From assembly GCA_024734495.1 (NCBI GenBank), contig JALMQS010000030.1, forward strand, positions 9,836,378 to 9,900,377: a stretch of 64,000 bases of DNA, given 5' to 3'. This DNA is from Forficula auricularia (Eukaryota > Arthropoda > Insecta > Dermaptera > Forficulidae). Below, one piece after another: positions 1 through 9,692 of the stretch (its first letter is position 1; the number at the start of each line of letters is the position of its first letter). The position numbers and the translations under genes are program-made. Under the pieces are notes generated by a model. It was not told the origin of the DNA and searched no databases. It worked only from the letters and a program-made list of their open reading frames with translations.

Positions 1-398
1 ATTATGGTTTAGTTACCTATATTCTCATTGGCTGTAACAGCCAGCGACATAACTCAAGAACTATGATTTTCCAAAGAATCAATTTTTGGCGTATAATAAC
101 TTGATACACTCTTTGGAAAATAACTTATCAGCATGATTTATTGAAAGAATACAGTATTAACGAAGTTATTTTTAATGAATATATCAACACAAAAGTTTGA
201 ATTGGTCCTCTGAAATCACCCTTTTTGAATTATGTCGGTGTTGCAGCAAATGAGCGATATATTAATTAACTCTCTCCTAAAATTAAACATTTTCATCACA
301 GCTATTTCATTTATTGATTTTTTTCGTATTAATTTAAATAAATACAATTTTTTTATAAACAAAATGTCACTTATTGGAAAATAAAGTACTCCAGGAAG

Positions 399-1093
399 GA
401 AGGATTTGAAGAAATGTTATTTAAAAATACAATTCTTTAATAAAACAATCTCAAAATGTTTTAGTTTAAAAAATAAAATGAGAGAGTCTTCTGTTTTTAA
501 ATAAAAATAATTTTTAATTATTTCTAGAGACTATAGTTTCGAAGGCATTGCCTTCATCATCAATCTATCACAAATATTTCAGTATTTAGTTAAAAATTAG
601 TTACAAATTAAGATTTATACATTGAAAATTTTGAAAAATATATAATGTCTTTTCTTCATGTTTCCTCTTGGAATTTGCAATCTAATCTCCCAAGAGGAAA
701 CATGAAAAAAAGCCATTATACTTATTTTTCGAAATTTTCAATGTATAACAATTTGTAATAATTTAACAATAGGCTACTGAAATATTTATTTGATGAGCAT
801 GCCTTCGAAATAGTCTCTAGAAATAATTAAAAAATTATTTTTATTTAAAAAAACAGAAGACTCTCATTTTATTTTAACCTAAAATAAAAACAATTCATTA
901 TTTACCATCGACAGTGAAATCTTTTATTCAATAACTCAAAATGTTTATTAAATCTAAATGTTTCAGGAGAAATTATTTTCCAAATTTCCATTGATAAAGG
1001 AGTAATTTCTCTCGAAACGTTTGAATTTCTAATAAATGTTTTCAGATTGTTTTAATAAAAAATTGTATTTAAATAACATTTCTTCACATCCTT
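399..1093. repeat. Foldback (palindromic) element with nested inverted arms
   Basis: The outer arms at about 399-455 and 1035-1093 are reverse complements with a few mismatches. An inner pair, about 461-690 against 690-886, contains GAGACTATAGTTTCGAAGG and its inverse and folds around 665-705, where CATGTTTCCTCTTGG meets CCAAGAGGAAACATG. The inner core resembles family E elsewhere in the window (GACTATAGT, CTTCATCATC). The stretch CTCGAAACGTTTG near 1013 recurs inside the family C elements at about 17335 and 27541. There is no coding capacity; the short minus-strand ORF at 1084-1293 is not credible. It is a non-autonomous foldback/MITE-type repeat of unknown superfamily. Confidence 0.7.
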
Positions 1094-1488
1094 TCTCTCT
1101 GCAGAGGATTTGTTTTTAGGTCATTAGTGACATTTTTGTTCTCTTGCATAAATTGAGCAGGCCACTCAAACGCGCAATGGACCAACCTTAGATCGGTCAA
1201 TTTAACTTGCTCTTTTCTATTTACAAACTTCCATATTGTTGATTGTAAAAGTTTATTATCTAGGGAAGGGTGGACACTGGGCATAGTGGCCACTGCGGAG
1301 TAAATGGCTACTAGCTATTTTCCCCCCTACGATGCTACCAAGAATCTGCAAACGCATAAATTATTCCGCTAGATCGCTATCATTGTCATACTGAAGTTCG
1401 GAGCAGTTCTGATCACTTGTTTGGAAATTATTCAAGATTTTCGTTTTTTCAACGAGTTGATATAAGGTAAGCAAGCCTATGTCAATAA

Positions 1489-1780
1489 TCCTATACTACT
1501 AAAGGCCATTTGTGCCTGCCTCTGTACCTACCTACCTATGTCCGTCCCCCAACAAAAACAGTCGTCATGGTTACCAATGTAAATGAACTTATCTAGAGAA
1601 AATTAAGGTTTTGTCTGTACATTGGGGTGGTGGTGTAAGGGGCGGGGTTGGGCACGGGTGCATGGTGGGGTGTGGGGGTGCTGGGTGGGTTTCGGGGGGG
1701 GGGGGGGTCGAGGGGTGGCGGTCTAGGGGGCAATTCCCCTGGCTAGCAAGAGGGCCGCCGAAGGCGGGCCTTGCAGCTAG
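1489..1780 (+). mobile_element. Helitron-like non-autonomous element
   Basis: It starts with TCCTATACTACTAAAGG, preceded by A, and ends in a GC-rich hairpin (GGCCGCC-GAA-GGCGGGCC, one bulge) followed six bases later by CTAG. A 5' TC and a 3' hairpin just upstream of CTRR are Helitron hallmarks. The opening and the internal TTTGTCTGTACATTGG recur at 43371-43770. The interior carries a G-rich tract including a run of G at about 1696-1707, and overlapping ORFs on both strands that are composition artefacts. No Rep/helicase coding sequence is present. Confidence 0.55.
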
Positions 1781-1860
1781 CAATTATAACTAAATACAAG
1801 TTCCTAATACATACGATTATCAGTAACCCCTTAAAACAATGTGATTGAAGATTTAAATGT

Positions 1861-1980
1861 GTGTTTCGACTAGCGTTTCTCTCCCGGAATTTCTCGTTCC
1901 CAATTTCCCGGGAAATCCGGACAAATATCTATTCCCGATTTTCCGAAAAAAAGTCAATTCCCGAAATTATTTATAACATC
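1861..1980. repeat. Cluster of TTCCCG/CCCGGGAA motifs
   Basis: The strings CTCCCGGAATT, TTTCCCGGGAAATCC, ATTCCCGATT and ATTCCCGAAATT occur within about 100 bp in otherwise AT-rich DNA. This reads as a decayed repeat with internally repeated TTCCCG-type units. I cannot assign it to a family. Confidence 0.35.
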
Positions 1981-2177
1981 ATGCAAAAAATTCTATATAT
2001 TTTCGCGAAATGTTTTCAGGTATAAAGCTAAAATTAGTACAAGGTAATTTGAAAATACATACATAAATAATTGCAAACGGCTGTGGTGCGGCGGTATGCC
2101 GGGCTTGAAGTGCGGGCGTCGTGCAGCTATGGTGCAGCGATTTTATTTTTTTTAAATCAATTTTCATTTTTACTCGG

Positions 2178-2318
2178 GAAATTGAATCTTTTCATTCAAT
2201 TTCTTTTAAACCACAAAACTTTTAATCAGAATGCTATTTTCTTATATAATAGACATACTGTGAACCTTCAGATAGATTAAATCGATGATATAAAATCAAT
2301 TTCTTATTATAATACATT
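2178..2318 (+). repeat. Repeat H, copy 1
   Basis: About 140 bp nearly identical, in direct orientation, to 12802-12951. Both begin with a 10-bp hairpin, GAAATTGAAT / ATTCAATTTC, around a 6-base loop. Only a handful of differences are visible by eye, so these copies diverged recently relative to most repeats here. No coding potential; class unknown. Confidence 0.65.
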
Positions 2319-2487
2319 GAATCGAGTTTCATTAGATAAAATTATTTAAGATTGGCAATTTATACTCACAGGAAACGTTTTCAGATATAAAGCTAAAATT
2401 TGGCGCACTAAAATGAAACAAATACATAGTTGCGTACCAAGTTTCAGCTTATTAAATAAAACCATTCTATTATTGACAATTCATATT

Positions 2488-3331
2488 CTCGGTATGGTCA
2501 AGTATTATAATCGTGCATGAAAAAAGTGTTTTTTTTTTGCTTCTTTTTTTCGAAATATCTCAAAAACGGCTGAAACTATTTTGATTAGAAAAAATTGGTC
2601 GAAACCATGGAATTTCGGTCTACAAAATTAAGCTCTAATAAGAGAATATCGAAAAAATATTTTTCCAGATGATAACTGTTTTATCAAAATGTCTGTTAGT
2701 TAGTCTGTTAGTCTGTTAGGTTGTTAGTCTTTGCGTTACCAAATTTTGTGGACGGGCTAGCTCAAAAACTAGTGCGAATATCAAAACCAAATTTCACACT
2801 TAGTTTCAGTGGATAGAGATTAAGAGCTGATTAGATTTTGATGCATATCGATCCAAAATTAAGGGGAAGGTTAAAATTTAAAATTAAAATATTTTCAAAC
2901 TAAAAAGACAAAGAAAATGAAATTTACTATAAAATGAGCCTATAATTACGAAAATATTTTTTCTGGGGTCAAAATTAGTGGTTGGGGGTGGGGGGGGGGG
3001 GTCAAAAATAAAAATCTAGGCCATTTGACCAAATTCAACCATATTTTGTATACAAAATCAGAACACTAAAAATGTAAAAACAAACCGCCCAAAATGGGGG
3101 GACGGCGGGGTAAAAAAATGAAAATCTAGGCCCTTGGACCAAATTAAACCAAATTTTGCATAATCAGTGTGATACCAGGAGACTAAAAATTCAAAAACTT
3201 ACCGCCCCAAATGGGGAGAGGTTTGTAGGGTCAAAAAATGAAAATCTAGGCCCTTGTACCAAACTCAACCAGAAGTTTATGGTAAAGTCAAGTAGATGGC
3301 CACATCAGAACGTTTTAATTTATTTTTCTTA
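2488..3331 (-). mobile_element. Repeat family B copy (Helentron/DINE-like, inferred)
   Basis: The hairpin end is at the left (GTATGGTCAAGTATTATAATCG, first arm decayed). Then come the family core (GGCTGAAAC, CATGGAATTTCGG, a TCTGTTAGT iteration at 2690-2735, GAGCTAGCTC-like text, AAGAGCTGATTAGATTTT) and a minisatellite of about 110-120 bp units at 2960-3290 (TGAAAATCTAGGCCC ... ACCGCCCAAAATGGGG). The other end has ATGGTAAAGTCAAG followed by TAGATGGCCACATCAG. Other copies lie at 22322-23290, 23475-25735, 25736-25910, 31015-31545 and 37290-37850. It is non-coding; the Helentron-type assignment is inference from architecture. Confidence 0.6.
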
Positions 3332-4180
3332 TCTTCAGTAGCTCAGTGTTATTCGTAATTTTTTTTCGTTTTTGTTTTTAATCCATTGCAAATCATAATA
3401 TACAGTAAGTAATTAAAATTTGAAACACCTGTATCTATAGAAAATTTTAATTTAGCTTTATTTCCAGGAAATTTTCTTTAATGAGCTTATAAATGAATAA
3501 AAACTAATTAATTAGTTTAATTACTTCTTATTTGAAGAGGGAAGAAAGTTGCCTCTAATCTCCTCTAATGAGTGCCTATCGATTTTTATTTGAGCTTGCC
3601 TTTTAACAAAAACAAATTGCTCAGATTTCTCATGGCAACTGATTTTCTCGGCAATCGCTCTCATTTCGTCGGCTCTCTCTGTCCCCGGAGTCGTGTTCTG
3701 ACCATGAGCCCTCAATTCGCCTACATCCCAAGCAGAGCCATTTATTAAAAGGGAATTGATCGCCGCCTACAGAAAAAGCAGAGGCAGGTTGTCTGCAGTC
3801 TGTTGGCTGCACCTGACTCGGCACATCCACTCTCTTAAATTATCTTTTGCCCTAAATGTCTCCCAATCAATTGAAAAACATCATTCAAAGTCAAGTGAAA
3901 ACGACAACAAGCAGGGATACACAGGGGCGTGGCGATACCATATACGATAAATAAGAACATAAAGAAGAAAGAAGAAAAGAAAAAACTTCATTTAAATTAA
4001 GACTATTGATTTTCTTTGGTTGATCAAATAGTCCAAATAGTACCTTAAAATTTTTTTTAAATTTCACTATGGATAGTCGGAATAATTATGAAAGAAAATA
4101 TACACCTGCTTAGGGCACGAAAAGTCTGCACTGAAGAAATTTGCTACAATCACGTCTGATGAAATTAAAAGGAATTATAT
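3332..4180. other. No gene recognised; locally GC-richer segment
   Basis: About 3530-3940 is less AT-rich than its surroundings and contains several short overlapping ORFs on both strands, none with a recognisable domain or conserved motif. It does not match any of the repeats I recognise elsewhere in the window, so it may be single-copy DNA. I see no splice structure or promoter that would make it a gene. Confidence 0.3.
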
Positions 4181-5289
4181 AGCCGCATTCACACTACGCT
4201 AACGACACGTGTTAACACGTCAGCTGACGAGTGCAAAAAAAAATTAATCAATTATTTTAATTAGGATGATTAGTGTGCACATTAGGCTGACGTGTCGTGT
4301 TGTGACGAGTCGCGACATAGCTCGCTCGCTGACGTTTCAGCCCTAAATATAAATTGTCAGAACTCGTCAGACCGTCAGCCATGATGAACATGGAAGAAGA
4401 GCTTATCGAGGATGTCAAAAATTCCCAATTTTATATGATCAATCCGAAAAGGATTATAGAAATAAAAACGTACGCAATGAAGCGTGGGAGAAGATTGGAG
4501 GACTCCTGGAAATATCATGTAATATACATTAGCATATTTATTTCAAGGATATGCCCTTTGATTTATTTAATCAATATTTCAAATACTTATAAACATAATT
4601 TATAAATTTAGTGTTTCATTTAAATTTTAATAGCAAAAAATTTGTTTCTTTAAAATTATTAAGTTTTACAAATTATGTTTTTATGGAACTGGCGACAATA
4701 GTTTGTTATTGATCTTGTAAAATGCGGGGTGAAAACGGGTGATGTAAAATTGGAAACAGGTGTTCGTACCCTCTCTTTATTTCCAATTTCCTTTTTTTAA
4801 ATAGCAAAAATAAAATTTATTTATTTGAGTAAATAGCCTGACCGATAACGAATTTCAGTCACCATAATTTTTTGAATAACATAAAATTTCATATTTATAA
4901 TAATATTAATATTAAAAGATATTAATGATCTATGAATTTTAGTTTTCATAATTAATAATATGATGAGGTATCAAATTTAAGAATTCAAATAATATATTTA
5001 AGTAAATGAATTTAAAAATTCTGTAATATGATCATTATTAGTTAGATTTCCTTTTTATTATTTGAATAGGAGATCAAATTTAATAAAGCAGTCAATTATC
5101 ATTTAAATTCCAATTTTTTATTCATTTGGATTAGCTATCCAAAAGTCTCCTATTCATTTCGCAACGATGTATTCCTGTCTGTATAAGCAACCAAAGAACA
5201 AATGGCGAGTTAACACGTCAGCATAGTGTGCACACCCCGCCTGACACTGACGTGTTAACACGTGTCGTCAGGGTAGTGTGAATGCGGCT
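4181..5289 (+). mobile_element. DNA transposon with 42-bp TIRs carrying a MADF remnant (PIF/Harbinger-like)
   Basis: The terminal inverted repeats begin AGCCGCATTCACACTA and include ACACGTGTTAACACGTCAG. Left and right arms match over about 42 bp with two mismatches. The interior keeps a MADF-like coding remnant (4381-4605) and no transposase. MADF/Myb-SANT proteins are the accessory ORF of PIF/Harbinger transposons, so that superfamily is the best guess. The flanking trinucleotides (TAT left, TTA right) do not form a clean duplication, and the right flank is shared with the next MITE. About 1.1 kb; non-autonomous. Confidence 0.6.
4381..4605 (+). pseudogene. MADF-like (Myb/SANT) domain fragment inside the transposon
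   Basis: From the ATG at 4381 or 4387 the translation starts MMNMEEELIEDVKN and runs through KRGRRLEDSWKYH. The pattern (acidic start, ELIEDVK, an R/K-rich middle, then E-x-SWK) fits the first two helices of a MADF domain as in Adf1-like DNA-binding factors and Harbinger accessory proteins. Similarity stops after SWKYH, where CAT|GTAATA could be a splice donor; the remaining hydrophobic residues to the stop look like intron read-through. The third helix and C-terminus are missing from this ORF. It probably once encoded a protein that recruits the transposase to TIRs; here it is a truncated relic. Alternative: chance resemblance in a short ORF. Confidence 0.5.
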
Positions 5290-5292
5290 TTA

Positions 5293-5478
5293 GGGCCGGT
5301 TGTATGTCGGTTGGTAAACTCTTTTTAACCGTTGGCAAAGGGTAAATGACTGGGATGGCCAATCAGATGAAAGTGCCTGCCAATCAGATGACAGGAACTT
5401 TCATCTGATTGGCTATCGCAGCCATTTACCTTTTGCCAAAGGTTAAAAAGAGTTTACCAACCGACATACAACCGGCCC
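5293..5478. mobile_element. Harbinger-type MITE (GGGCCGG family), copy 1
   Basis: A 186-bp palindromic MITE with TIR GGGCCGGTTGTATGTCGG and its inverse. It is flanked on both sides by TTA, a 3-bp TWA duplication typical of PIF/Harbinger. The internal palindrome contains CCAATCAGATGA / TCATCTGATTGG. It sits immediately beside the MADF-bearing transposon and immediately before copy 2, whose left flank is the same TTA. Confidence 0.8.
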
Positions 5479-5530
5479 TTAGGCCCGGTTGTATGTCGCA
5501 AAGTAAATGCTTTTTACCACTAACCAAGGT

Positions 5531-6354
5531 TAGTTAACTTTAATTCAAATAAGACTCAATGTTGTCTAATTTCTAGGCGCGAAAATAGAGATTTCCCTGA
5601 TATTCACTTCGATTCGAACACCCTGAAAATGTGTGACAGCCTATCCATGTTGGGCGTCTCTGTCGCATCTGACCTGTCTTGGAATGAACACATCTCCTCT
5701 GTGGCGAAATCTGCAGCAAGGAAGATTGGCTTCTTATTCAGGTCCAAGCGATTTTACAAACCCCCACAACTTCTCACCAACTTCTCGCCCAAATCCGCCC
5801 CTGTCTCGAATACGGCTCTCATCTATGGAGAGGAGCCTCAAAATATTCTCTTGCTACCCTTGATGCAATTCAGAAACGAGCCGTCAGGCTAATTGACGAT
5901 TCTACCCTCACCGACTCCCTCGACTCGCTAGCTCATCGAAGAGATGTCTCTGCCCTTTCCCTTTTCTATAGATACTATCACGGCAGGTGCTCTGACGAGA
6001 TAAAATCAATAATTCCCCCCAAAGCATGCTTTGCACGCAGCACACGTTTTGCCGACTCCCAACACTCTTTCGCTGTCAAATTGGAAAAGTGCCGGACCAC
6101 TTCATTCGCGAATACATATATCCCCATGACTTCAAGGAACTGGAACTCTCTCCCAGCCTCTAGCTTTCCCAGCACCTATGATCTTCAAACCTTCAAAACC
6201 AGGGTGCATAGACACCTGCGTCTACATCCTCTCTCTTAATCAACTTTCCCTTCTCTTCGGTAATGCAAGGGTCTTTCGAGATCCATAGGGGCTACATCTT
6301 TACTGGTGCACCCCTTCTTGCATTCGATTGCATTAAAAAAAAAAAAAAAAAAAA
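5531..6354 (+). mobile_element. 5'-truncated LINE (family L1x of this window) with poly(A)
   Basis: This non-LTR retrotransposon 3' end, inserted in MITE copy 2, has a decayed RT C-terminal region, a short 3' UTR and a 20-A tail at 6335-6354. The same 3' end recurs as stubs at 35911-36182 (minus), 51058-51180, 60815-61015 and 62822-62885. Confidence 0.75.
5577..6238 (+). pseudogene. LINE reverse transcriptase, C-terminal part (frameshifted)
   Basis: The first reading frame covers the thumb-region motif: MLGVSVASDLSWNEHI (5647-5694), then AKSAARKIGFLFRSKRF. After about 5775 the frame shifts, and from about 5842 another frame gives ATLDAIQKRAVRLIDD, HRRDVSALSLFYRYYHG, RNWNSLPASSFPSTYDL and KTRVHRHLR before a stop. 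This order (LGxxxxxxLxWxxHI, IQKRAVRLI, SLFYRYYHG, WNSLP..FPSTY..FK.RVHRHL) is typical of CR1/Jockey-group LINEs. The catalytic palm (FADD) and the N-terminal endonuclease are absent. Non-functional because of 5' truncation and at least one frameshift. Confidence 0.75.
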
Positions 6355-6512
6355 GGTAGATGGTAAATGGAGCCACTGGGATGGCCAATCAGATGACAGG
6401 CAAATTCAGTGGCTGTCATCTGATTGGCCATTCCAGTGGCTCCATTTACCATCTACCTTGGTTAGTGGTAAAAAGCATTTACTTTGCGACATACAACCGG
6501 GCCTAAGTGTTA

Positions 6513-6568
6513 TAAAGAAAAACAAAGAGGTTGTCTTCTGATTAATGTAAATAAACATAACACATATA
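6513..6568. repeat. Family E foldback, left piece (interrupted copy)
   Basis: AAACAAAGAGGTTGTCTTCTG ... AATAAACATA matches the end of family E at 15310-15360. The copy is cut at 6568 by the TIR element 6569-9692 and resumes at 9693. Confidence 0.55.
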
Positions 6569-6822
6569 CAGGGTGTCCCAAAAGTCAAGGATCAAACGTG
6601 AACACGAGATAGGCGAGTTCAGGATTGTCCAAAATAAAAAAAAAAATTAAATAAAAGTCTTAGTTTTCGAGTTATGGGCATTTTTTTGAAAACCGTGAAA
6701 ATCGCTACCCTGCTCTAAATATTTGAATGCTGTGGCTACGAATTTTCATATTTTATAATTCTAATTTTTGTTACGGAATCCTGAATAATACTGCTATCGA
6801 TCACAAAACAGAAAATAACTAA

Positions 6823-6879
6823 GGGCCGGTTGTATGTCGCAAAGTAAATGCTTTTTACTTTGCGACATACAACCGACCC
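6823..6879. mobile_element. Minimal Harbinger-type MITE (57 bp)
   Basis: It is almost nothing but the two TIRs (GGGCCGGTTGTATGTCGC and inverse) joined through AAAGTAAATGCTTTTTACTTT, flanked by TAA on both sides. It is the same family as 5293-5478 and 5482-6503, reduced by internal deletion to a bare hairpin yet still bounded by a perfect 3-bp duplication. Confidence 0.8.
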
Positions 6880-7245
6880 TAATAGTATTATACTTTTTGA
6901 GAAAAAACATATTTTTGTCAGATTCATGTGTCAAAAAATTTTAATCAGCCAAATTTGACTCTTGATATCTTAAAAAAAAACTGTGTCAAACAATAATTGC
7001 AAATTATCTAAAAAATTGACGCATTTAATCAAGATTTCAAAATGGTATAAAACATTCCACTTTTTTAAAAAACAAAAAATAATCAATTAAATATTCCAGC
7101 GCCTCCCAATCGATCGCAGACCCCAAAGATCGAAAATAATTTTCTCTTCACCCGGGGCGCGACCACAACGAGGCCGTGTAAAGACAATTAATAACAAATT
7201 TAAATTTAGGGAACGAAGAAAAGATTATTTTTATTACAGACAAAA

Positions 7246-7340
7246 GGATCAGCCGGGGCTCGAACCCGGGATCTTTGCATGTCTACTGCAATGCTTTGTC
7301 ATAAGAGCTTTAGCTCCCATATCCACTAAGCTACTGATCC
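7246..7340 (-). repeat. tRNA-like sequence (pol III A and B boxes), copy 1
   Basis: Read on the minus strand it is 95 nt with a perfect 7-bp acceptor-like stem (GGATCAG / CTGATCC), a D-arm-like GCTT/GAGC, the A-box-like TAGCTTAGTGG, and a perfect T arm (CCGGG-TTCGAGC-CCCGG) containing B box GGTTCGAGCCC. The region where an anticodon stem should be does not pair, so it is unlikely to be a working tRNA. It looks like a tRNA-derived SINE head or a captured tRNA pseudogene. Confidence 0.55.
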
Positions 7341-7349
7341 CTGAACCCA

Positions 7350-8785
7350 GAACTTATTTGGATTGAACACCGACCCAAACAAGAGCGCCCTGGCTTTTGC
7401 GGACGATCTAATTGTCTATATAGCTGGAAAAAAACCAAGCGAAATAGAAAAACAATTAGAAACACTAGTTAACTACTTCACTCTTACTACCACACATGGA
7501 AACTCACAATTAACATAAACAAATGCGAAACAATTCTCTTCAGGCCACCTCTTATAAATACAAATCGCGATACCAAAAAAAACTGGAAAAACTTCCAAAT
7601 CAAAATTAACTCCCAAAACGTCCCACACAAAAGACTCGTCAAATATTTAGGAATCCATTTAGACGATCGCCTACACTTTAATAAACACCTAGAAATCCAA
7701 CTACAAAAAGCCAGAGCGGCCTTTATGTCCCAAAAACGACTATTCTACTGTCAACACCTGAACAAAAAAATCAAAATTCAATGTTACAGTTTATTAATTA
7801 GGCCAATAATAACATATGGATGTAGCATTTGGTTTAACCAGAGCTGCGGCACAATGGAATTATTAAGAGTCTTTGAGAGGAAATGCCTGAGGGCCTGCAT
7901 GGGTACCTACAGATCCCCGGAATCAAATTTTCAGAAATATATTAGCAATACAAAATTATACAATTCGGCCAACCTCAACAGAATCGACTGTTTTATCATA
8001 AAACTAATTCGAAATCACTATTCGCAAATTAATAATATCTCTGAAAATAGCCTAATTTCGGGGGCTGCATATCCAAATGACGAGTACATACGAAGTACGA
8101 TGATCTCGGGCTACGTCCCACCAGAAGCATTTCCCTTCCTCGATACAAATGGCTACATCCAAGATGAAAACAATATTCCAATCATTTACCACTTTTTTCG
8201 AACAAGAAACGACAAAAGAATCGTATACGACCCTCACCTGGACGTTCAGGATCTATACAGATTTTGGCGGTTCAACAAAGCGATATCCGATAAGGACAGG
8301 AAAGAAACAGAGAACGTTAAAAAATACTGGTGGCTCGATAACTAAAAAAATTGTAAAAATTGTATAATGTAGGTTAAAAATAGCATAATAACAATACAAT
8401 AGTTATAGAAAAAAAAAATATAACCTCACATCCTAATAACCCCCTCCCCGCATCCTTCGTCCTTCCAAAAATCCCCACTAAGGTCCTCTCTCAAACATTC
8501 CAAAAAAACTGGGTTTTTATTTCCTGAGCACTTTCCCAGATAAAAATAACAAAAAAACCCCCGATACTCTACCTAATAATCAATAGGCTAAAACTTACCA
8601 AATGATTACTGTATAAATAAATTTAAGATAAGCCATATCGGCGAATGCCCTTTGCAGGGCAATGTACGATTTTCTTCCACTCTGTAAATTTAAATCCCAC
8701 ATGTCTTGGGATCATTCTGTAAATATTGTATCAAATTCGCTCAATAAAAAAAGACATTATTAAAAAAAAAAAAAAAAAAAAAAAA
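7350..8785 (+). mobile_element. 5'-truncated LINE with perfect 17-bp target-site duplication
   Basis: The 17-bp sequence ACTGATCCCTGAACCCA occurs at 7333-7349 and again at 8786-8802, exactly bounding the element. The body carries the RT C-terminal half, a 3' UTR of about 415 bp with an AATAAA at 8743-8748, and an A-rich tail from about 8762. It inserted into the tRNA-like arm of the inverted repeat, so it is younger than that repeat. Confidence 0.9.
7371..8345 (+). pseudogene. LINE reverse transcriptase, palm-to-C-terminus, one frameshift
   Basis: One frame (from about 7354) encodes KSALAFADDLIVYIAG, which contains the catalytic FADD box, and continues to about 7490. The second frame is open from 7473 to the stop at 8345 and encodes TWKLTININKCETILF, then KYLGIHLDDRLHFNKH, LLIRPIITYGCSIW, FERKCLRACMG and a C-terminus ending KKYWWLDN. 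A -1 change (or +2) at about 7473-7492 separates the two. The motif order is that of the Jockey/CR1/I group of LINEs. The finger domain, endonuclease and ORF1 are missing by 5' truncation. The long intact C-terminal frame (about 290 codons) shows that this copy is fairly young. Confidence 0.85.
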
Positions 8786-9283
8786 ACTGATCCCTGAACC
8801 CAAACTAATACCCTTTGTCTATATGAATTATGGAATTTCTTTTTTTTTTTTTAATCCTCTCCTCGTTCATTTTTCGCAGCGTAGGCCTTGATTCATTAAT
8901 TAAACAATTAAATATTCCAGCGCCCCCCCCCCTTTTCTTCATTCCCTAAATTTAAATTTGTTATTAATTGTCTTTTAATTAACTATAAAACCAAACATGT
9001 AAAAGAAATTTAAAAATTGAAAATATAGCGCATTAAATATCTGTGGCGCAAATGACCACGCAGTCGAGGCGCCCTTTAAACTGTAATAAATAAATTATAA
9101 AAATTGTCTTTACACGGCCTCGTTGTGGTCGCGCCCCGGGTGAAGAGAAAATTATTTTCGATCTTTGGGGTCTGCGATCGATTGGGAGGCGCTGGAATAT
9201 TTAATTGTTTAATTAATTAATCAAGGCCTACGCTGCGAAAAATGAACGAGGAGAGGATTAAAAGGGTATTAGTTTGGGTTCAG

Positions 9284-9378
9284 GGATCAGTAGCTTAGTG
9301 GATATGGGAGCTAAAGCTCTTATGACAAAGCATTGCAGTACACATGCAAATATCCCGGGTTCGAGCCCCGGCTGATGC
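9284..9378 (+). repeat. tRNA-like sequence, copy 2 (inverted relative to copy 1)
   Basis: The same 95-nt sequence as 7246-7340 on the opposite strand: A-box-like TAGCTTAGTGG at 9291-9301 and B box GGTTCGAGCCC at about 9358-9368. One acceptor pair is broken (CTGATGC instead of CTGATCC), and there are a few other substitutions. Confidence 0.55.
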
Positions 9379-9692
9379 TTTTGTCTGTAATAAAAATAAT
9401 CTTTTCTTCGTTCCCTAAATTTAAACAAAAAATAATATTTGCATTTTTATGCGAAAGAAACTAATTTCAAAACACAATTATCAGGCATTAGCAGTTGAAA
9501 TAAATAAATAAATAAATAAACAATTCCTAATTGGCTAAAGGGTAGAATTTAATATGAAAACTAATTTAATTTATTAAAATATTTATCAATAACTAAGAGA
9601 GATTTATTTAATTTTTATTTTTTTTATTTTGGACAATCCTGAGCTCACCGATCTCGTGTTCACGTTTGATCCTTGTCTTTTGGGACACCCTG

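Larger units (their letters stand above)
5482..6503. mobile_element. Harbinger-type MITE, copy 2, split by a LINE insertion
   Basis: The left half (5482-5530) reads GGCCCGGTTGTATGTCGC through ACCACTAACCAAGGT. The right half (about 6350-6503) resumes at AAGGTAGATGGTAAATGG and ends CATACAACCGGGCC followed by TAA. Together they rebuild a palindromic MITE of about 200 bp; the intervening 824 bp is a poly(A)-tailed LINE fragment. AAGGT appears on both sides of the insertion, merged with the poly(A) on the right, and is the probable target duplication. Confidence 0.75.
7086..9420. repeat. Inverted repeat with tRNA-like arms, split by a LINE
   Basis: Blocks on the left (7086-7349 plus 8787-8905) reappear inverted at about 9105-9420: AATATTCCAGCGCC, CACCCGGGGCGCGACC, AACGAGGCCGTGTAAAG, the tRNA-like segment, and CTCCTCGTTCATTTTTCGC. 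The block order is permuted between arms, as if a tandem unit had been partly inverted. The left arm is interrupted by the LINE 7350-8785. No ORF belongs to the repeat itself. Confidence 0.65.
6569..9692. mobile_element. 3.1-kb TIR element, TA target, internally composite
   Basis: The terminal inverted repeats start CAGGGTGTCCCAAAAGTCAA and extend about 95 bp (6569-6665 against 9597-9692), including GATCAAACGTGAACACGAGAT and CAGGATTGTCCAAAATAAA. Both ends are flanked by TATA, consistent with a TA duplication (Tc1/mariner-like or similar). No transposase is visible. The interior holds a 57-bp MITE, an inverted repeat bearing tRNA-like sequences, and an inserted LINE. The element itself interrupts a family E foldback. 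Confidence 0.65.

Noticed and set aside
1589..1793. Pro- and Gly-rich ORFs on opposite strands
   Set aside because: Mirror images of one G-rich tract inside the Helitron-like element.
7246..7340. Functional tRNA gene
   Set aside because: The acceptor and T stems pair, but no anticodon stem can be formed and the molecule is 95 nt with an irregular middle; a second copy lies in the same inverted repeat.
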